A DNA stretch of 41,417 bases, from positions 1-41,417 of the forward strand of contig JALEKN010000008.1 of assembly GCA_022769125.1 (NCBI GenBank), in the 5' to 3' direction. Below are positions 1 to 8,126 of this stretch, piece by piece. Source of the DNA: Agathobacter sp. Its GTDB lineage: Bacteria; Bacillota; Clostridia; Lachnospirales; Lachnospiraceae. The notes under the pieces are model-generated. The model was not told where the DNA came from. It saw nothing but the letters and a program-made list of their open reading frames with translations, and did not search any database. The position numbers and the translations under genes are program-made. The number at the start of each line of letters is the position of its first letter. Positions within the stretch are counted from its first letter, which is position 1.

Positions 1-1977
1 GAGGTTTATCGGAATGCAATGGATCAAGCGCTTGCCGGAGTCTTGTCGGTCATGCTGGTGGGTGATAAGAGCCGGATTGATACGGAAACAAAAAGTCTTT
101 ATCAGAAAGCGGGAATATCACATATTCTGGCAATTTCCGGTCTGCATGTTTCGCTGGTTGGCATGGGGCTTTACCGTTTTTTCAGGAGAAGGGGACTAAA
201 ATATGGCACAGCGTTTGGCGCAGCCTTCGCCGTGATTCTGTCCTATGCGTTTATGAGCGGCAACGGCGTATCAACGCAGCGGGCAGTCGGGATGATGCTT
301 TTGTGTATGCTGGCGGATGTTTTGGGGCGCGGGTACGACCTTTTGAATGCGCTAGGTGGAATTGTACTGCTGTTATTGTGGGAAAATCCATTTCTGGTCT
401 GGTATTCCGGATTTCAATTTTCTGTGACAGCAATTCTTGTCATTGGGACCGCCGGGAGCTGTATTTTGGTGGAGGCACGAAGTGGGAATGAATATGAGAA
501 GGCGGGGAGACATAAGAAAACAGAAGAAAAAAATAGTGTTTTGGGAGAAACGCCTGGAAACCGGAAAATGGTGCTTCAATGTATGAATAAATTGTACAGT
601 GCGCTGGCGGTATGGCTTGGCACATTGCCGCTGGTAGCTTTTTATTATTATGAAATACCTGTTTATGCAGCCTTTTTGAATATGCTTGTGCTGCCGGCTA
701 TGCCGATACTTTTCCTCTGCGGGCTGGCGGGTGGCCTTGCCGGCTGCATGAGTCTTCCTATCGCAAGAATTCTGCTGATCCCTTGCACGATTATTTTACA
801 AATTTATGAAAAACTAGCAGAGGTATTTCTGCATTTTCCACAGGCAAATCTGATTGTCGGGAAACCGGCTGCATTTCGAATATTCCTTTTTTATGGAGCT
901 TTTCTGGTAATTGCTGCAATCTGGAAGAAAAAGCAAGTCTCGCATGGACTTCGGATAATCGGAATGACTATGCTTTTGACCCTTTTGTTATATCCGCAAA
1001 GGCAGCCCCAGGAGATTGTTGTACTGGATGTGGGACAGGGCGATGGGACTTTTCTGCGGACAAAGGAGAAGCTGGCAATTTTTGTAGATGGAGGAAGTTC
1101 TAACATAAAAGGAGTTGGGACGTATCGGATCTTGCCATTCCTAAAAGCAAAGGGTGTGCAAAAAATCGATTATTGGATGGTGTCGCATGGAGATTTTGAT
1201 CATATCAGTGGATTGCTGGAGGTGTTGGAGAGCAGATATCCGGTTGAACACCTTGTTGTGTCGGAATGGGCATTTTTGAATGAGGCGGAAACAGAGAATA
1301 TGCAAATACTGCTGGAGCTTGCGGATCAGAACAATACATCGGTTCTCACGGTGGCATCTGGGGACCAGCTTCAGATGGAGGAAACCCGGATTTCCTTTCT
1401 GTGGCCGCAAAGGGAGAGCGAAGGCACGTCAGACGCCAATGATAATAGTCTTGTGTTTCTCTATGCAGATGAGGCCTTTCGGGGAATTTTTGCAGGGGAT
1501 ATTTCATCTGAGACGGAGAAAGCGCTGATCAAAACCTATGTGGAGAGCGATGGCGAAGTCGGTGGAAGAGAGAATCTCTGGGGACAGATGATGCAAGGTG
1601 CAGGAGAAGAAAGTGTGGAACAGGTAATACAAGGCGAAACTGAATGCGTGGAACAGGCGGGTGCAGTGATAGAATGCCAAAAATATAGGGAAAATTTGCT
1701 TGACGTGGATTTTTACAAGGTAGATCATCATGGATCAAAGTATTCAAGCTGTGGGGAATGGCTTGCTGCATTATCACCCAAGGTCGCAACAATATCGTGC
1801 AGCCAGAAAAACAGCTATGGGCACCCGCATGAGGAGACGCTGAAACGCTTGCATGAGGCGAAAACTATCGTATATAGAACCGATGAAGTGGGTGCTATAA
1901 CAATCCGGCTTGAACGTGCGGAGCAAGCAGTTGGGACAGACGAAAAGGTGTTGAATGTTAAAGGATATTTAGAGTGA
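1..1977 (+). CDS. comEC: ComEC/Rec2-type DNA uptake channel protein, 5'-partial
   Basis: The reading frame is open from base 1, so the N-terminus lies upstream; the first ATG at base 19 is internal. Visible first is the Competence-domain signature AGISHILAISGLHVS, followed by several hydrophobic membrane segments. The C-terminal third is a metallo-beta-lactamase-like domain: VLDVGQGDG, the metal motif SHGDFDH, then KVDHHGSKYSS and NSYGHPHEET. ComEC is known to form the inner-membrane channel for single-stranded DNA during transformation. A poorly conserved insert (about 1525-1690) rich in Glu, Gly and Gln sits between the domain halves. The last 40 codons are duplicated about 1.2 kb downstream. 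comEC next to holA, rpsT, gpr and lepA is a common Clostridia arrangement. The family assignment is secure; whether this strain is competent cannot be told. Confidence 0.93.
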   Translation, partial: EVYRNAMDQALAGVLSVMLVGDKSRIDTETKSLYQKAGISHILAISGLHVSLVGMGLYRFFRRRGLKYGTAFGAAFAVILSYAFMSGNGVSTQRAVGMMLLCMLADVLGRGYDLLNALGGIVLLLLWENPFLVWYSGFQFSVTAILVIGTAGSCILVEARSGNEYEKAGRHKKTEEKNSVLGETPGNRKMVLQCMNKLYSALAVWLGTLPLVAFYYYEIPVYAAFLNMLVLPAMPILFLCGLAGGLAGCMSLPIARILLIPCTIILQIYEKLAEVFLHFPQANLIVGKPAAFRIFLFYGAFLVIAAIWKKKQVSHGLRIIGMTMLLTLLLYPQRQPQEIVVLDVGQGDGTFLRTKEKLAIFVDGGSSNIKGVGTYRILPFLKAKGVQKIDYWMVSHGDFDHISGLLEVLESRYPVEHLVVSEWAFLNEAETENMQILLELADQNNTSVLTVASGDQLQMEETRISFLWPQRESEGTSDANDNSLVFLYADEAFRGIFAGDISSETEKALIKTYVESDGEVGGRENLWGQMMQGAGEESVEQVIQGETECVEQAGAVIECQKYRENLLDVDFYKVDHHGSKYSSCGEWLAALSPKVATISCSQKNSYGHPHEETLKRLHEAKTIVYRTDEVGAITIRLERAEQAVGTDEKVLNVKGYLE

Positions 1978-1978
1978 T

Positions 1979-2013
1979 GGGGCATGGTGGGGAAGAACAG
2001 ACTGTTATGCCCC
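1979..2013 (+). terminator. Possible hairpin just after comEC
   Basis: GGGGCAT (1979-1985) and ATGCCCC (2007-2013) are perfect 7-bp inverted arms around a 21-base loop, starting immediately after the comEC stop. There is no T-run afterwards, so termination is uncertain. The right arm is also the start of the first 52-bp repeat unit. Confidence 0.25.
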
Positions 2014-2236
2014 GGTGCGTGAAAAAATGGGGGTATGGCAAGCAAAAAGCAAGTCGCCATGCCCCGGTGCGTGAGAGAATGGGGGAAAGACAGGCGGAGA
2101 ACGAGCCACTATGCCCCGGTACGCGAAAGCATGAGGGTATAGCAAGGGGAGAATAAGCAATTATGCCCCTGCGTGTGAGAAAATGGGGACAAGACAGACG
2201 GAGAACGAGCACGATGCCCCAGTGAGAAAAATAAAG
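2007..2236. repeat. 52-bp noncoding tandem repeat, about 4.4 copies
   Basis: The motif ATGCCCCGGTGCGTGA and its variants begin at 2007, 2059, 2111, 2163 and 2214, giving spacings of 52, 52, 52 and 51 bases. Each unit opens with ATGCCCC and has ATGGGG (or a variant) about 15 bases later, so each could form a small CCCC/GGGG hairpin. A second conserved part of some units reads GACAGGCGGAGAACGAGC or a close variant (units 2 and 4). The period is not a multiple of three and the copies have diverged, so this is not coding. Open frames on either strand here are shadows of the repeat. It fills the space between comEC and the following decayed gene. Confidence 0.85.
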
Positions 2237-2251
2237 AAAGTGAGAGAAGAT

Positions 2252-2422
2252 ATGTTTGCAAATTATGAAGGAATAAGAAAGCGGATTGAATTTTTGGAGA
2301 ACGAAATAAAACGGTTACAGGAGTTGCAGAAAAAATTCCCGGAGGGAAATCTGATATGTAGCAGAAACAATGAGAGGTATAAGTGGTATTTAAGAAATAA
2401 AAAAGTATTATCAATTATATGA
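2252..2422 (+). pseudogene. N-terminal fragment of a Lachnospiraceae-type family protein
   Basis: An ATG at 2252 follows GAGAGAAG and opens a 56-residue frame with a coiled-coil-like start (RIEFLENEIKRLQELQKK) and then PEGNLICSRNNERYKWY. That resembles the N-terminal 'PEGxLxxSRxxxxYKWY' segment I know from roughly 250-residue Lachnospiraceae hypothetical proteins. The frame stops at 2420-2422. The C-terminal part of the same family type resumes at about 2444, with the linking sequence open in another frame (from about 2403). I infer one gene broken by at least two indels. An upstream ATG at 2183 lies inside the tandem repeat and is less likely as the start. Confidence 0.5.
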
Positions 2423-2443
2423 AAACGAATTAGGCGATGAACT

Positions 2444-2977
2444 TTGGCTTGTAGAAAATATATGCAAGGATGTAAAAATAAAGGTAATTCCCTTGAAAAA
2501 TTCTTTAGTAATAATGAGCATGTGCGGCTTATCGAAAATCAGATTATTCCGTTGGGACAGGAACTGAAAGAGTGGGCGGAGTCGGACTATGAGAGGAATG
2601 GTAAATATCCGGAGAACTTGGTGGTAAAGGGGGTTGGTGGAAAATACTTAAGGTCAAAGGCAGAGGCATTTATTGATAAATTGTTGTTTCAGCACGGAAT
2701 TCCATTTCATTATGAGGAAAAAATAATATTAGGTGGAATTGCGATATATCCGGATTTTACAATTCGCCATCCAAGGACGGGAGAATATTTTTATTGGGAG
2801 CATTTTGGAATGATGGATAGCCAGGAGTATGTTAGTAAAGTGTGCAGAAAATTGAAACTATATTGTGATGGCGGAATTTATCCGTCAATCAATTTGATTA
2901 CGACGTATGAAACGAAGGATCATCCATTGGGGGCGGAGTGTATAGAAAATGTCATAAAGGAATATTTTCTGCAATGA
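2444..2977 (+). CDS. Conserved hypothetical, C-terminal part, endonuclease-like fold possible
   Basis: This 177-residue frame begins at a TTG and probably lacks its true N-terminus (see the fragment at 2252-2422). Recognisable parts are WAESDYERNGKYPENL, LRSKAEAFIDKLLFQHGIPFHYEEKI, YPDFTIRHPRTGEYFYWEHFGMMD and the C-terminal LITTYETKDHPL. The order Ser-Lys-(Ala/Ser)-Glu helix, beta strand with YPDF, then YWEH recalls PD-(D/E)XK nuclease-like folds; that is inference from motif order only. The family is common in Lachnospiraceae with no function I can name. No partner genes are nearby. It is likely non-functional unless the fragment is translated by re-initiation. Confidence 0.55.
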   Translation: MACRKYMQGCKNKGNSLEKFFSNNEHVRLIENQIIPLGQELKEWAESDYERNGKYPENLVVKGVGGKYLRSKAEAFIDKLLFQHGIPFHYEEKIILGGIAIYPDFTIRHPRTGEYFYWEHFGMMDSQEYVSKVCRKLKLYCDGGIYPSINLITTYETKDHPLGAECIENVIKEYFLQ

Positions 2978-2992
2978 AGCGTGTGGGAATTT

Positions 2993-3017
2993 TTATTAAA
3001 GAATATTTCCTGCTGTA
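2993..3017 (+). pseudogene. Vestige of a second copy of the same 3' end
   Basis: TTAAAGAATATTTCCTGCTG followed by TAA resembles the 3' end of the preceding gene (ATAAAGGAATATTTTCTGCA followed by ATGA, ending at 2977). It encodes KEYFLL-stop against KEYFLQ-stop. This is a short and therefore weak match, but it lies right between the gene and the comEC duplication, where rearrangement is otherwise evident. Confidence 0.3.
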
Positions 3018-3057
3018 AGGTAGGTGGTTTAAATAGGGGAAATGTAACAATCCGACG

Positions 3058-3179
3058 GGAACGCTTGCAGGAGGCGGAAACTATCGTATATAGAACCGAT
3101 GAAGTGGGCGCTATAACAATCAGGATTGAATGTGCGGAGCAAGCAGTTGGGACAGACGAAAAGGTGTTGAATATTAAAG
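3058..3179 (+). repeat. Duplicated comEC 3' end
   Basis: Bases 3062-3179 match 1846-1963 inside comEC at a constant offset of 1216, with about 7 differences in 118 bases. The copy encodes the comEC C-terminus (YRTDEVGAITIR, EQAVGTDEKVLN) in an open frame without a start or upstream domain, so it is a gene fragment. The two copies bracket the 52-bp repeat and the decayed hypothetical gene. This is the footprint expected from insertion or unequal recombination at the comEC 3' end. Confidence 0.9.
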
Positions 3180-3321
3180 TGCAAATCTACTTAAAACTGT
3201 GAAAAGTCGACAAGAACTGAGAAAAGGAACTAGAGAATTGATAGCTGGTATGGTACAATAATAAGAAAGTGTCACCCGGGAGTTGGCAGATGTGAACTTG
3301 ACGGGAACATAGATAGGGGAA
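3180..3321. other. Intergenic stretch with a weak promoter
   Basis: No gene is recognisable here. The only supported site is an extended -10 box, TGG followed by TACAAT at 3254-3259, without a good -35. It would serve the decayed surE at 3340, whose ribosome site AAGGAGG lies at 3327-3333. Confidence 0.35.
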
Positions 3322-3339
3322 GTGGTAAGGAGGCATGGA

Positions 3340-3606
3340 TTGACAAAGATTTTGATTACCAATGATGACGGGATTAATTCGGACGGACTAGCTCGTTTGG
3401 CTGCGGAGGCAGTTAAGTTTGGAGAGGTGTGGGTTGTGGCACCGGATGTCTTTTATGCGGATCATTATATCGAGACGAGGCTTTCGAATGATCGCATTTC
3501 GTACATGGTGGAAGGCGTCCGCAATTATTCCACAAGCGGTGAGACGGATCTGAAGGCAATATTTGATAACTATATATCGATCGGTCGGGTAACGAATATT
3601 TCGTGA
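3340..3606 (+). pseudogene. surE: Truncated, diverged SurE (5'/3'-nucleotidase)
   Basis: AAGGAGG at 3327-3333 is 6 bases before TTG 3340, which starts TKILITNDDGINSDGLARLA, the canonical SurE N-terminus with the metal-binding Asp pair. Further on, VEGVRNYSTSGETDLKAIFDN aligns by eye with the SurE 'VEGVxxYSCSGTPADCVxxxL' region. The intervening active-site Ser segment (normally D-x-x-RS-x-x-S) is replaced by VFYADHYIETR, and the metal-site Asn/GTP-x-D-C motif is lost. The frame stops after 88 codons; SurE is normally about 250. I infer an eroded gene without enzyme activity. A frame extending upstream to 3322 is open but has no better ribosome site. Confidence 0.75.
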
Positions 3607-3668
3607 GGACGCTATATGTACTTGAACAGTTACGAAATACAATAATATATACCAGCATGGAGGAAAAA

Positions 3669-5675
3669 ATGTCAGCAAAAGAGATAACAAGAATACTATA
3701 CGGTGGAGATTATAATCCAAATCAGTGGCCGCGGGAAATCTGGGATGAGGATATGCGCTTCTTTAAAGATGCGCACATTAACAGTGCAACGATCAATGTT
3801 TTTTCTTGGGCGAAAATCCAACCGGAAGAAGATAGATATGAGTTTGCAGAGCTTGATGATATTGTAGAGATGCTTAGTAAAGAGGGATATGATATTGTCC
3901 TGGCAACCGCAACGGGAGCACTTCCTGCATGGATGGCACGAAAATATCCGGAGGTAGAGCGTACAGATTATCAGGGAATGCATCACAAATACGGACACCG
4001 GCACAATGCCTGCCCGAATTCTCCAGTATTCCGCAAGTATTCCAAGAAACTTGCATCAAAGCTTGCAGAGCGTTATGGGAAGAATCCGCATATAAAGTGC
4101 TGGCATATCAGCAACGAATATGGTGGAACGTGTTATTGCGAGAATTGCGAGAGGGCATTCCGTGTGTGGCTGCAGAAAAAATATGGCACAATCGAAGCTG
4201 TAAATAAAGCATGGAATACGGAATTCTGGGGTCATACTTTCTATGACTGGGACGAGATTGTTGCACCGAATGCTTTAGGTGAAGGCATGTGGGATGAGCG
4301 AAGCGCGTTCGCCGGAATGTCAATTGATTATAAGCGCTTTAATTCTGACAGTCTGCTTCAAAACTATAAGGATGAGCGAGATGCAATCCGTCAGTATGAC
4401 AAGGATGCTGTTATCACGACAAACCTTATGGGAACCTATAAGGAACTGGATTACTTTAAGTGGGCGAAGGAAATGGATGTGATCTCATGGGATAATTATC
4501 CTTCTTACAATACCCCGTGGAGCCGCACTGCGATGACACACGATCTGATGAGAGGATTAAAGGACAAGCCATTTATGCTGATGGAGCAGACTCCAAGCCA
4601 GCAGAACTGGCAGCCGTACAATTCCCTAAAGAAGCCGGGACAGATGCGTGCACAGAGCTATCAGACGATTGCACATGGAGCAAACACAATACAGTTTTTC
4701 CAATTGCGAAGAAGCGTGGGAGGCTGCGAGAAATTCCATGGGGCAGTCATCAGCCATGCAGGAACAGAAGATACCAGAGTCTTTCGTGAGGTGGCACAGC
4801 TTGGCGCGGAATTAGAGCAGCTTGGAGACACGGTGCTAAAGAGTAGAAATGAGGCACAGGTAGGAATCGTATTTGACTGGGACAATTATTGGGGACTTGA
4901 ATATGCCAGTGGCCCGTCCGTGGACTTAAAGTATGTGGATCAGATCCATTCATATTATGAGTATTTTTATAATCATAACATTCCGGTAAATATGATTCCT
5001 GTTGATGCAGATTTTGAGCGTTATAAGGTAATTGTCGCACCGGTACTTTATATGATAAAGGACGGAATGAAAGAGGCTTTGGAGCAGTTCGTTAGAAATG
5101 GTGGTACTCTGATTACCACCTATATGAGCGGAATTGTCGGGGAGTCGGATAATGTTTATCTTGGCGGATATCCGGGACCACTTCGTGCAATGACCGGAGT
5201 ATGGGTAGAAGAGATCGACGCATTGGCACCGGAGCAGTACAATGAAGTTTTGACAGGGGACGGAAATAAGTATCGCTGTAATCTTGTATGTGAGCGAATT
5301 CATTTAGAGGGCGCAACTGCACTCGCAAGCTATACGGAAGATTTCTACGCGGGAGAGCCTGCTGTGACAAAGAACAGCTTTGGAAACGGAGTGGTATACT
5401 ATATCGGAACACAGCTTGACCGTGAAGGAAAAGCGGACATTCTTGCAAGAGCATGTAATGAGGCGGATATCACGAGCATCGTGGAAGGCGCGGAGGGACT
5501 TGAAATCGTAAAGCGTACAAAGGAAGGAAAAGAGCTTTACTTTATCATGAACTTCGAGCAGGATGGCAAGAAAATTCCGGATGTTTTTGTTGGATGCACA
5601 GATTTATTGACCGGAAAAGTCCTTGAAAAAGAGATGCCGGTGCATAAATATGACACTTATCTGGTCGAGAAATAG
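3669..5675 (+). CDS. GH42 beta-galactosidase
   Basis: This 668-residue cytoplasmic enzyme (no signal peptide) hydrolyses terminal beta-galactosides. The GH42 TIM barrel starts with LYGGDYNPNQW. The acid/base Glu150 lies in ISNEYGG and the likely nucleophile Glu306 in MLMEQTPSQQNW. Cys115, Cys155, Cys157 and Cys160 match the zinc-cluster cysteines known in GH42 enzymes. A trimerisation-type domain (about 400-610) and a small C-terminal beta domain follow, so it is full length. I chose ATG 3669 because GGAGG (3659-3663) precedes it; in-frame starts at 3603 and 3657 are upstream but weaker. The alpha-glucosidase gene follows after 89 bases, likely as a glycan-use pair. No transporter or dedicated regulator is adjacent. 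Confidence 0.93.
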   Translation: MSAKEITRILYGGDYNPNQWPREIWDEDMRFFKDAHINSATINVFSWAKIQPEEDRYEFAELDDIVEMLSKEGYDIVLATATGALPAWMARKYPEVERTDYQGMHHKYGHRHNACPNSPVFRKYSKKLASKLAERYGKNPHIKCWHISNEYGGTCYCENCERAFRVWLQKKYGTIEAVNKAWNTEFWGHTFYDWDEIVAPNALGEGMWDERSAFAGMSIDYKRFNSDSLLQNYKDERDAIRQYDKDAVITTNLMGTYKELDYFKWAKEMDVISWDNYPSYNTPWSRTAMTHDLMRGLKDKPFMLMEQTPSQQNWQPYNSLKKPGQMRAQSYQTIAHGANTIQFFQLRRSVGGCEKFHGAVISHAGTEDTRVFREVAQLGAELEQLGDTVLKSRNEAQVGIVFDWDNYWGLEYASGPSVDLKYVDQIHSYYEYFYNHNIPVNMIPVDADFERYKVIVAPVLYMIKDGMKEALEQFVRNGGTLITTYMSGIVGESDNVYLGGYPGPLRAMTGVWVEEIDALAPEQYNEVLTGDGNKYRCNLVCERIHLEGATALASYTEDFYAGEPAVTKNSFGNGVVYYIGTQLDREGKADILARACNEADITSIVEGAEGLEIVKRTKEGKELYFIMNFEQDGKKIPDVFVGCTDLLTGKVLEKEMPVHKYDTYLVEK

Positions 5676-5764
5676 GAAGACCGGAGAAGGCAAAAATGCT
5701 GGATGGCGGAAGTGGACAGAAAAGATAGCTGAATGCCATAAACAGATAAAAATGAGGTACTACA

Positions 5765-7378
5765 ATGGAGAGAAAATGGTGGCAGAATGCCGTAATATAT
5801 CAGATATATCCGAGAAGTTTCCAAGATAGCAACGGTGATGGGATCGGTGATTTACAGGGAATCATACAGAGGCTGCCCTATCTTGGACGGCTTGGGATAG
5901 ATGCAATCTGGCTTTCACCTGTCTACAAATCGCCACAGGTCGACAACGGATACGACATTTCGGATTATCAGGATATCGATCCGATGTTTGGAAGCATAGA
6001 CGATATGCAGCAATTGATTGACGAGGCAAAAAAATATAACATTCATATTATTATGGACCTTGTTCTTAACCATTCCTCAAATAAGCATAAATGGTTTGAG
6101 GAAGCAAGAAAGAGCAAAGATAATCCTTATCATGATTATTATGTCTGGAGAGATGGAAAAGAAGGCGTTTTGCCGAATGATATGCATGCTGCGTTCGGTG
6201 GAAGTGCATGGGAATGGGTGCCGGAGGTCGGGCAGTATTATTTTCATCAGTTCGCCCCGGAACAACCGGATCTGAATTGGGAAAATCCCAAGGTCAGACG
6301 TGCGATATACGATATGATCCTTTGGTGGATGGATCGCGGTGTCGGTGGATTCCGTCTTGATGTGATTGATCAGATTGCAAAAGAACCGGATAGAAAAATC
6401 ACACAGAATGGTCCAAGACTGCACGAGTTTATTCGGGAGATGAGCAGGGAAACATTCCAAAAGGGTAACCTTATCACGGTGGGCGAGGCATGGGGAGCAA
6501 CACCGGAATTGGCAAAGCTGTATAGCAATCCGGATGGAAGTGAATTTTCCATGGTGTTTCAGTTTGAACATATCGGACTAGACCAGCAGGAGGGCAAGGA
6601 AAAGTGGGATCTTTCACCCCTTCCGTTTCTAAAGCTGAAGCAAGTGTTTAGCCGTTGGCAGACAAGCCTGTATAACTGTGGCTGGAACAGCCTGTTCTGG
6701 AATAATCATGACCTTCCACGTATCGTATCACGTTGGGGAAATGATGGTAAGTATCGCGTGCAATCTGCAAAAATGCTTGCCATGCTGTTGCATGGAATGC
6801 AGGGAACTCCATATATCTATCAGGGCGAAGAGCTTGGAATGACAAATGTGCGTTACCGGATTGAAGACTACAGAGATCTTGAGACGCTCGATGTATACAG
6901 GGAGCGGCTGGAGGCAGGATATGACAAAGCAGAAATCATGAAGTCCATATATGCGAAGAGCCGTGATAATGCAAGAACTCCGATGCAATGGGATGACACA
7001 AAGAATGCCGGATTTTCTACCGGGATACCATGGATTCGCGTGAATGATAACTACAGCGAAATCAACGCAGCAAGTCAGGTGGATGATCCTGACTCGGTAT
7101 TTGCGTGCTATCAAAAACTGATTTCCCTGCGCAAAGAATATCCGGTGTTTATAGAAGGACAATTTCGCCTGTTATTGGAGGAGGATGCGAATATTTTTGC
7201 ATATGAGAGGGTAAGTGAAAGTCAGCAATTGACCGTAGTCTGCAATTTCTTTGACAAGATTGTGCCTGTCCGGGATATTTGCGAAGACAAAGACAAGAAG
7301 TTACTTCTTTGTAATTATAAAGAGGTGGAGGAAAATGCAATCCTTCGTCCGTATGAGGCACGTATATATTTAAAGTAG
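5765..7378 (+). CDS. malL: GH13 alpha-glucosidase, probably oligo-1,6-glucosidase
   Basis: At 537 residues this is close to full length for the family (about 550-560). It starts with WWQNAVIYQIYPRSF. GH13 regions are visible: DLVLNHSS (98-105), GFRLDVID with nucleophile Asp199, VGEAWG with acid/base Glu241, and NNHD with Asp316. The residue after the nucleophile is Val200; in this subfamily Val there goes with alpha-1,6 linkages and Thr with alpha-1,4 maltases, so isomaltose-type substrates are favoured (family knowledge). There is no signal peptide, so it acts inside the cell on imported oligosaccharides. ATG 5765 follows a GAGG site. It is likely co-transcribed with the beta-galactosidase. 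Confidence 0.92.
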   Translation: MERKWWQNAVIYQIYPRSFQDSNGDGIGDLQGIIQRLPYLGRLGIDAIWLSPVYKSPQVDNGYDISDYQDIDPMFGSIDDMQQLIDEAKKYNIHIIMDLVLNHSSNKHKWFEEARKSKDNPYHDYYVWRDGKEGVLPNDMHAAFGGSAWEWVPEVGQYYFHQFAPEQPDLNWENPKVRRAIYDMILWWMDRGVGGFRLDVIDQIAKEPDRKITQNGPRLHEFIREMSRETFQKGNLITVGEAWGATPELAKLYSNPDGSEFSMVFQFEHIGLDQQEGKEKWDLSPLPFLKLKQVFSRWQTSLYNCGWNSLFWNNHDLPRIVSRWGNDGKYRVQSAKMLAMLLHGMQGTPYIYQGEELGMTNVRYRIEDYRDLETLDVYRERLEAGYDKAEIMKSIYAKSRDNARTPMQWDDTKNAGFSTGIPWIRVNDNYSEINAASQVDDPDSVFACYQKLISLRKEYPVFIEGQFRLLLEEDANIFAYERVSESQQLTVVCNFFDKIVPVRDICEDKDKKLLLCNYKEVEENAILRPYEARIYLK

Positions 7379-7463
7379 AAGGACGGAATTGCAGACTGCA
7401 AAAAAGCAGGGCGCAACTGAGCCCGGGAATTAAGCAGGAGATTGGGAGAGGGTTTTATACAAC

Positions 7464-8126
7464 ATGCGGATACAGGATTTGCCACTACAGAGTGACATTA
7501 TTCTTGAAGTTGATAGAGGAGAGTCTTCGTTTTGTGTACGTTCTAAGGTGCTTGAATACTTTTCGGACGGGATTGCAATTGCTCCGATTTATGTGAAGGG
7601 AACAGTGCTCAATATCGGAATCCGGCCATTCTCGACATGGAAATATCATGTGTACGCCTGTGTGGGTAAGGAACACCGAAGAATTTCTTGGAAAAATGTA
7701 CAGATTGAAATGATCCATACTGCCAGTGCGGGAGATGCATATTATTTGCGGACGTATGCCTTTGCAAAGGAGAGTGTTTCCAGTGAAAGGCGGACGGATA
7801 CAAGGTACACTGTGGATGCACAGGGACTTGTACGTTCCGGAGATGAAGAGTTTGCAGTAAAGATTCATGATGTTTCTTCGATGGGAGTTTCCTTCTGGAT
7901 GGAGGAGAGCAATATTCTTCCGGAAGCAAACCTGACGCTTCGCTTCAGCGACGATGTACATGGAAATCTGGGACCGATGGAATTATTTTGTCAGGTGGCA
8001 AGGCGGGTAGGCAGGGACGGCAAGACTCTTGTGGGATGCCGTATCAGCAAATATAACAATGCATATGTGTCATATATCCGCTATATGAACCGCCTTACCT
8101 GTGAGGAAAAAAATGAGACAAATTGA
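7464..8126 (+). CDS. PilZ-domain cyclic-di-GMP receptor, YcgR-like
   Basis: 220 residues. The N-terminal half (1-100) looks like the beta-rich YcgR-N type module. The C-terminal half carries both PilZ signatures: R110-TDT-R114 (RxxxR) and D136-VSSM-G141 (DxSxxG), the residues that clasp c-di-GMP in known PilZ proteins. Such proteins typically brake or redirect flagella or surface functions; the actual target here is not visible. GGGAGAGGG lies upstream of ATG 7464. The 3' end overlaps the holA start by 14 bases, implying translational coupling with a replication gene, which is probably incidental. Confidence 0.85.
   Translation: MRIQDLPLQSDIILEVDRGESSFCVRSKVLEYFSDGIAIAPIYVKGTVLNIGIRPFSTWKYHVYACVGKEHRRISWKNVQIEMIHTASAGDAYYLRTYAFAKESVSSERRTDTRYTVDAQGLVRSGDEEFAVKIHDVSSMGVSFWMEESNILPEANLTLRFSDDVHGNLGPMELFCQVARRVGRDGKTLVGCRISKYNNAYVSYIRYMNRLTCEEKNETN

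Noticed and set aside
2007-2236. Possible CRISPR array
   Set aside because: Whole 52-base units are repeated, with no alternation of constant repeats and unique spacers, and no cas genes are nearby.
1958-2414. Minus-strand open frames over the 52-bp repeat with recurring PHFLTRRG-type text
   Set aside because: The repeat period is not a multiple of three and there are no ribosome sites; the recurring peptide is an echo of the DNA repeat.
2981-3202. Open frame of 73 codons as a new gene
   Set aside because: Most of it is the duplicated comEC 3' end in frame; no start signal or independent domain.
3622-3648. Promoter directly before the GH42 gene (TTGAAC and TAATAT)
   Set aside because: Spacing is only 15 bases, or 10 to TACAAT; not good enough to annotate.
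6077-6571. 164-codon minus-strand frame inside the GH13 gene
   Set aside because: It lies antisense to a full-length enzyme gene, with no domain or ribosome site.
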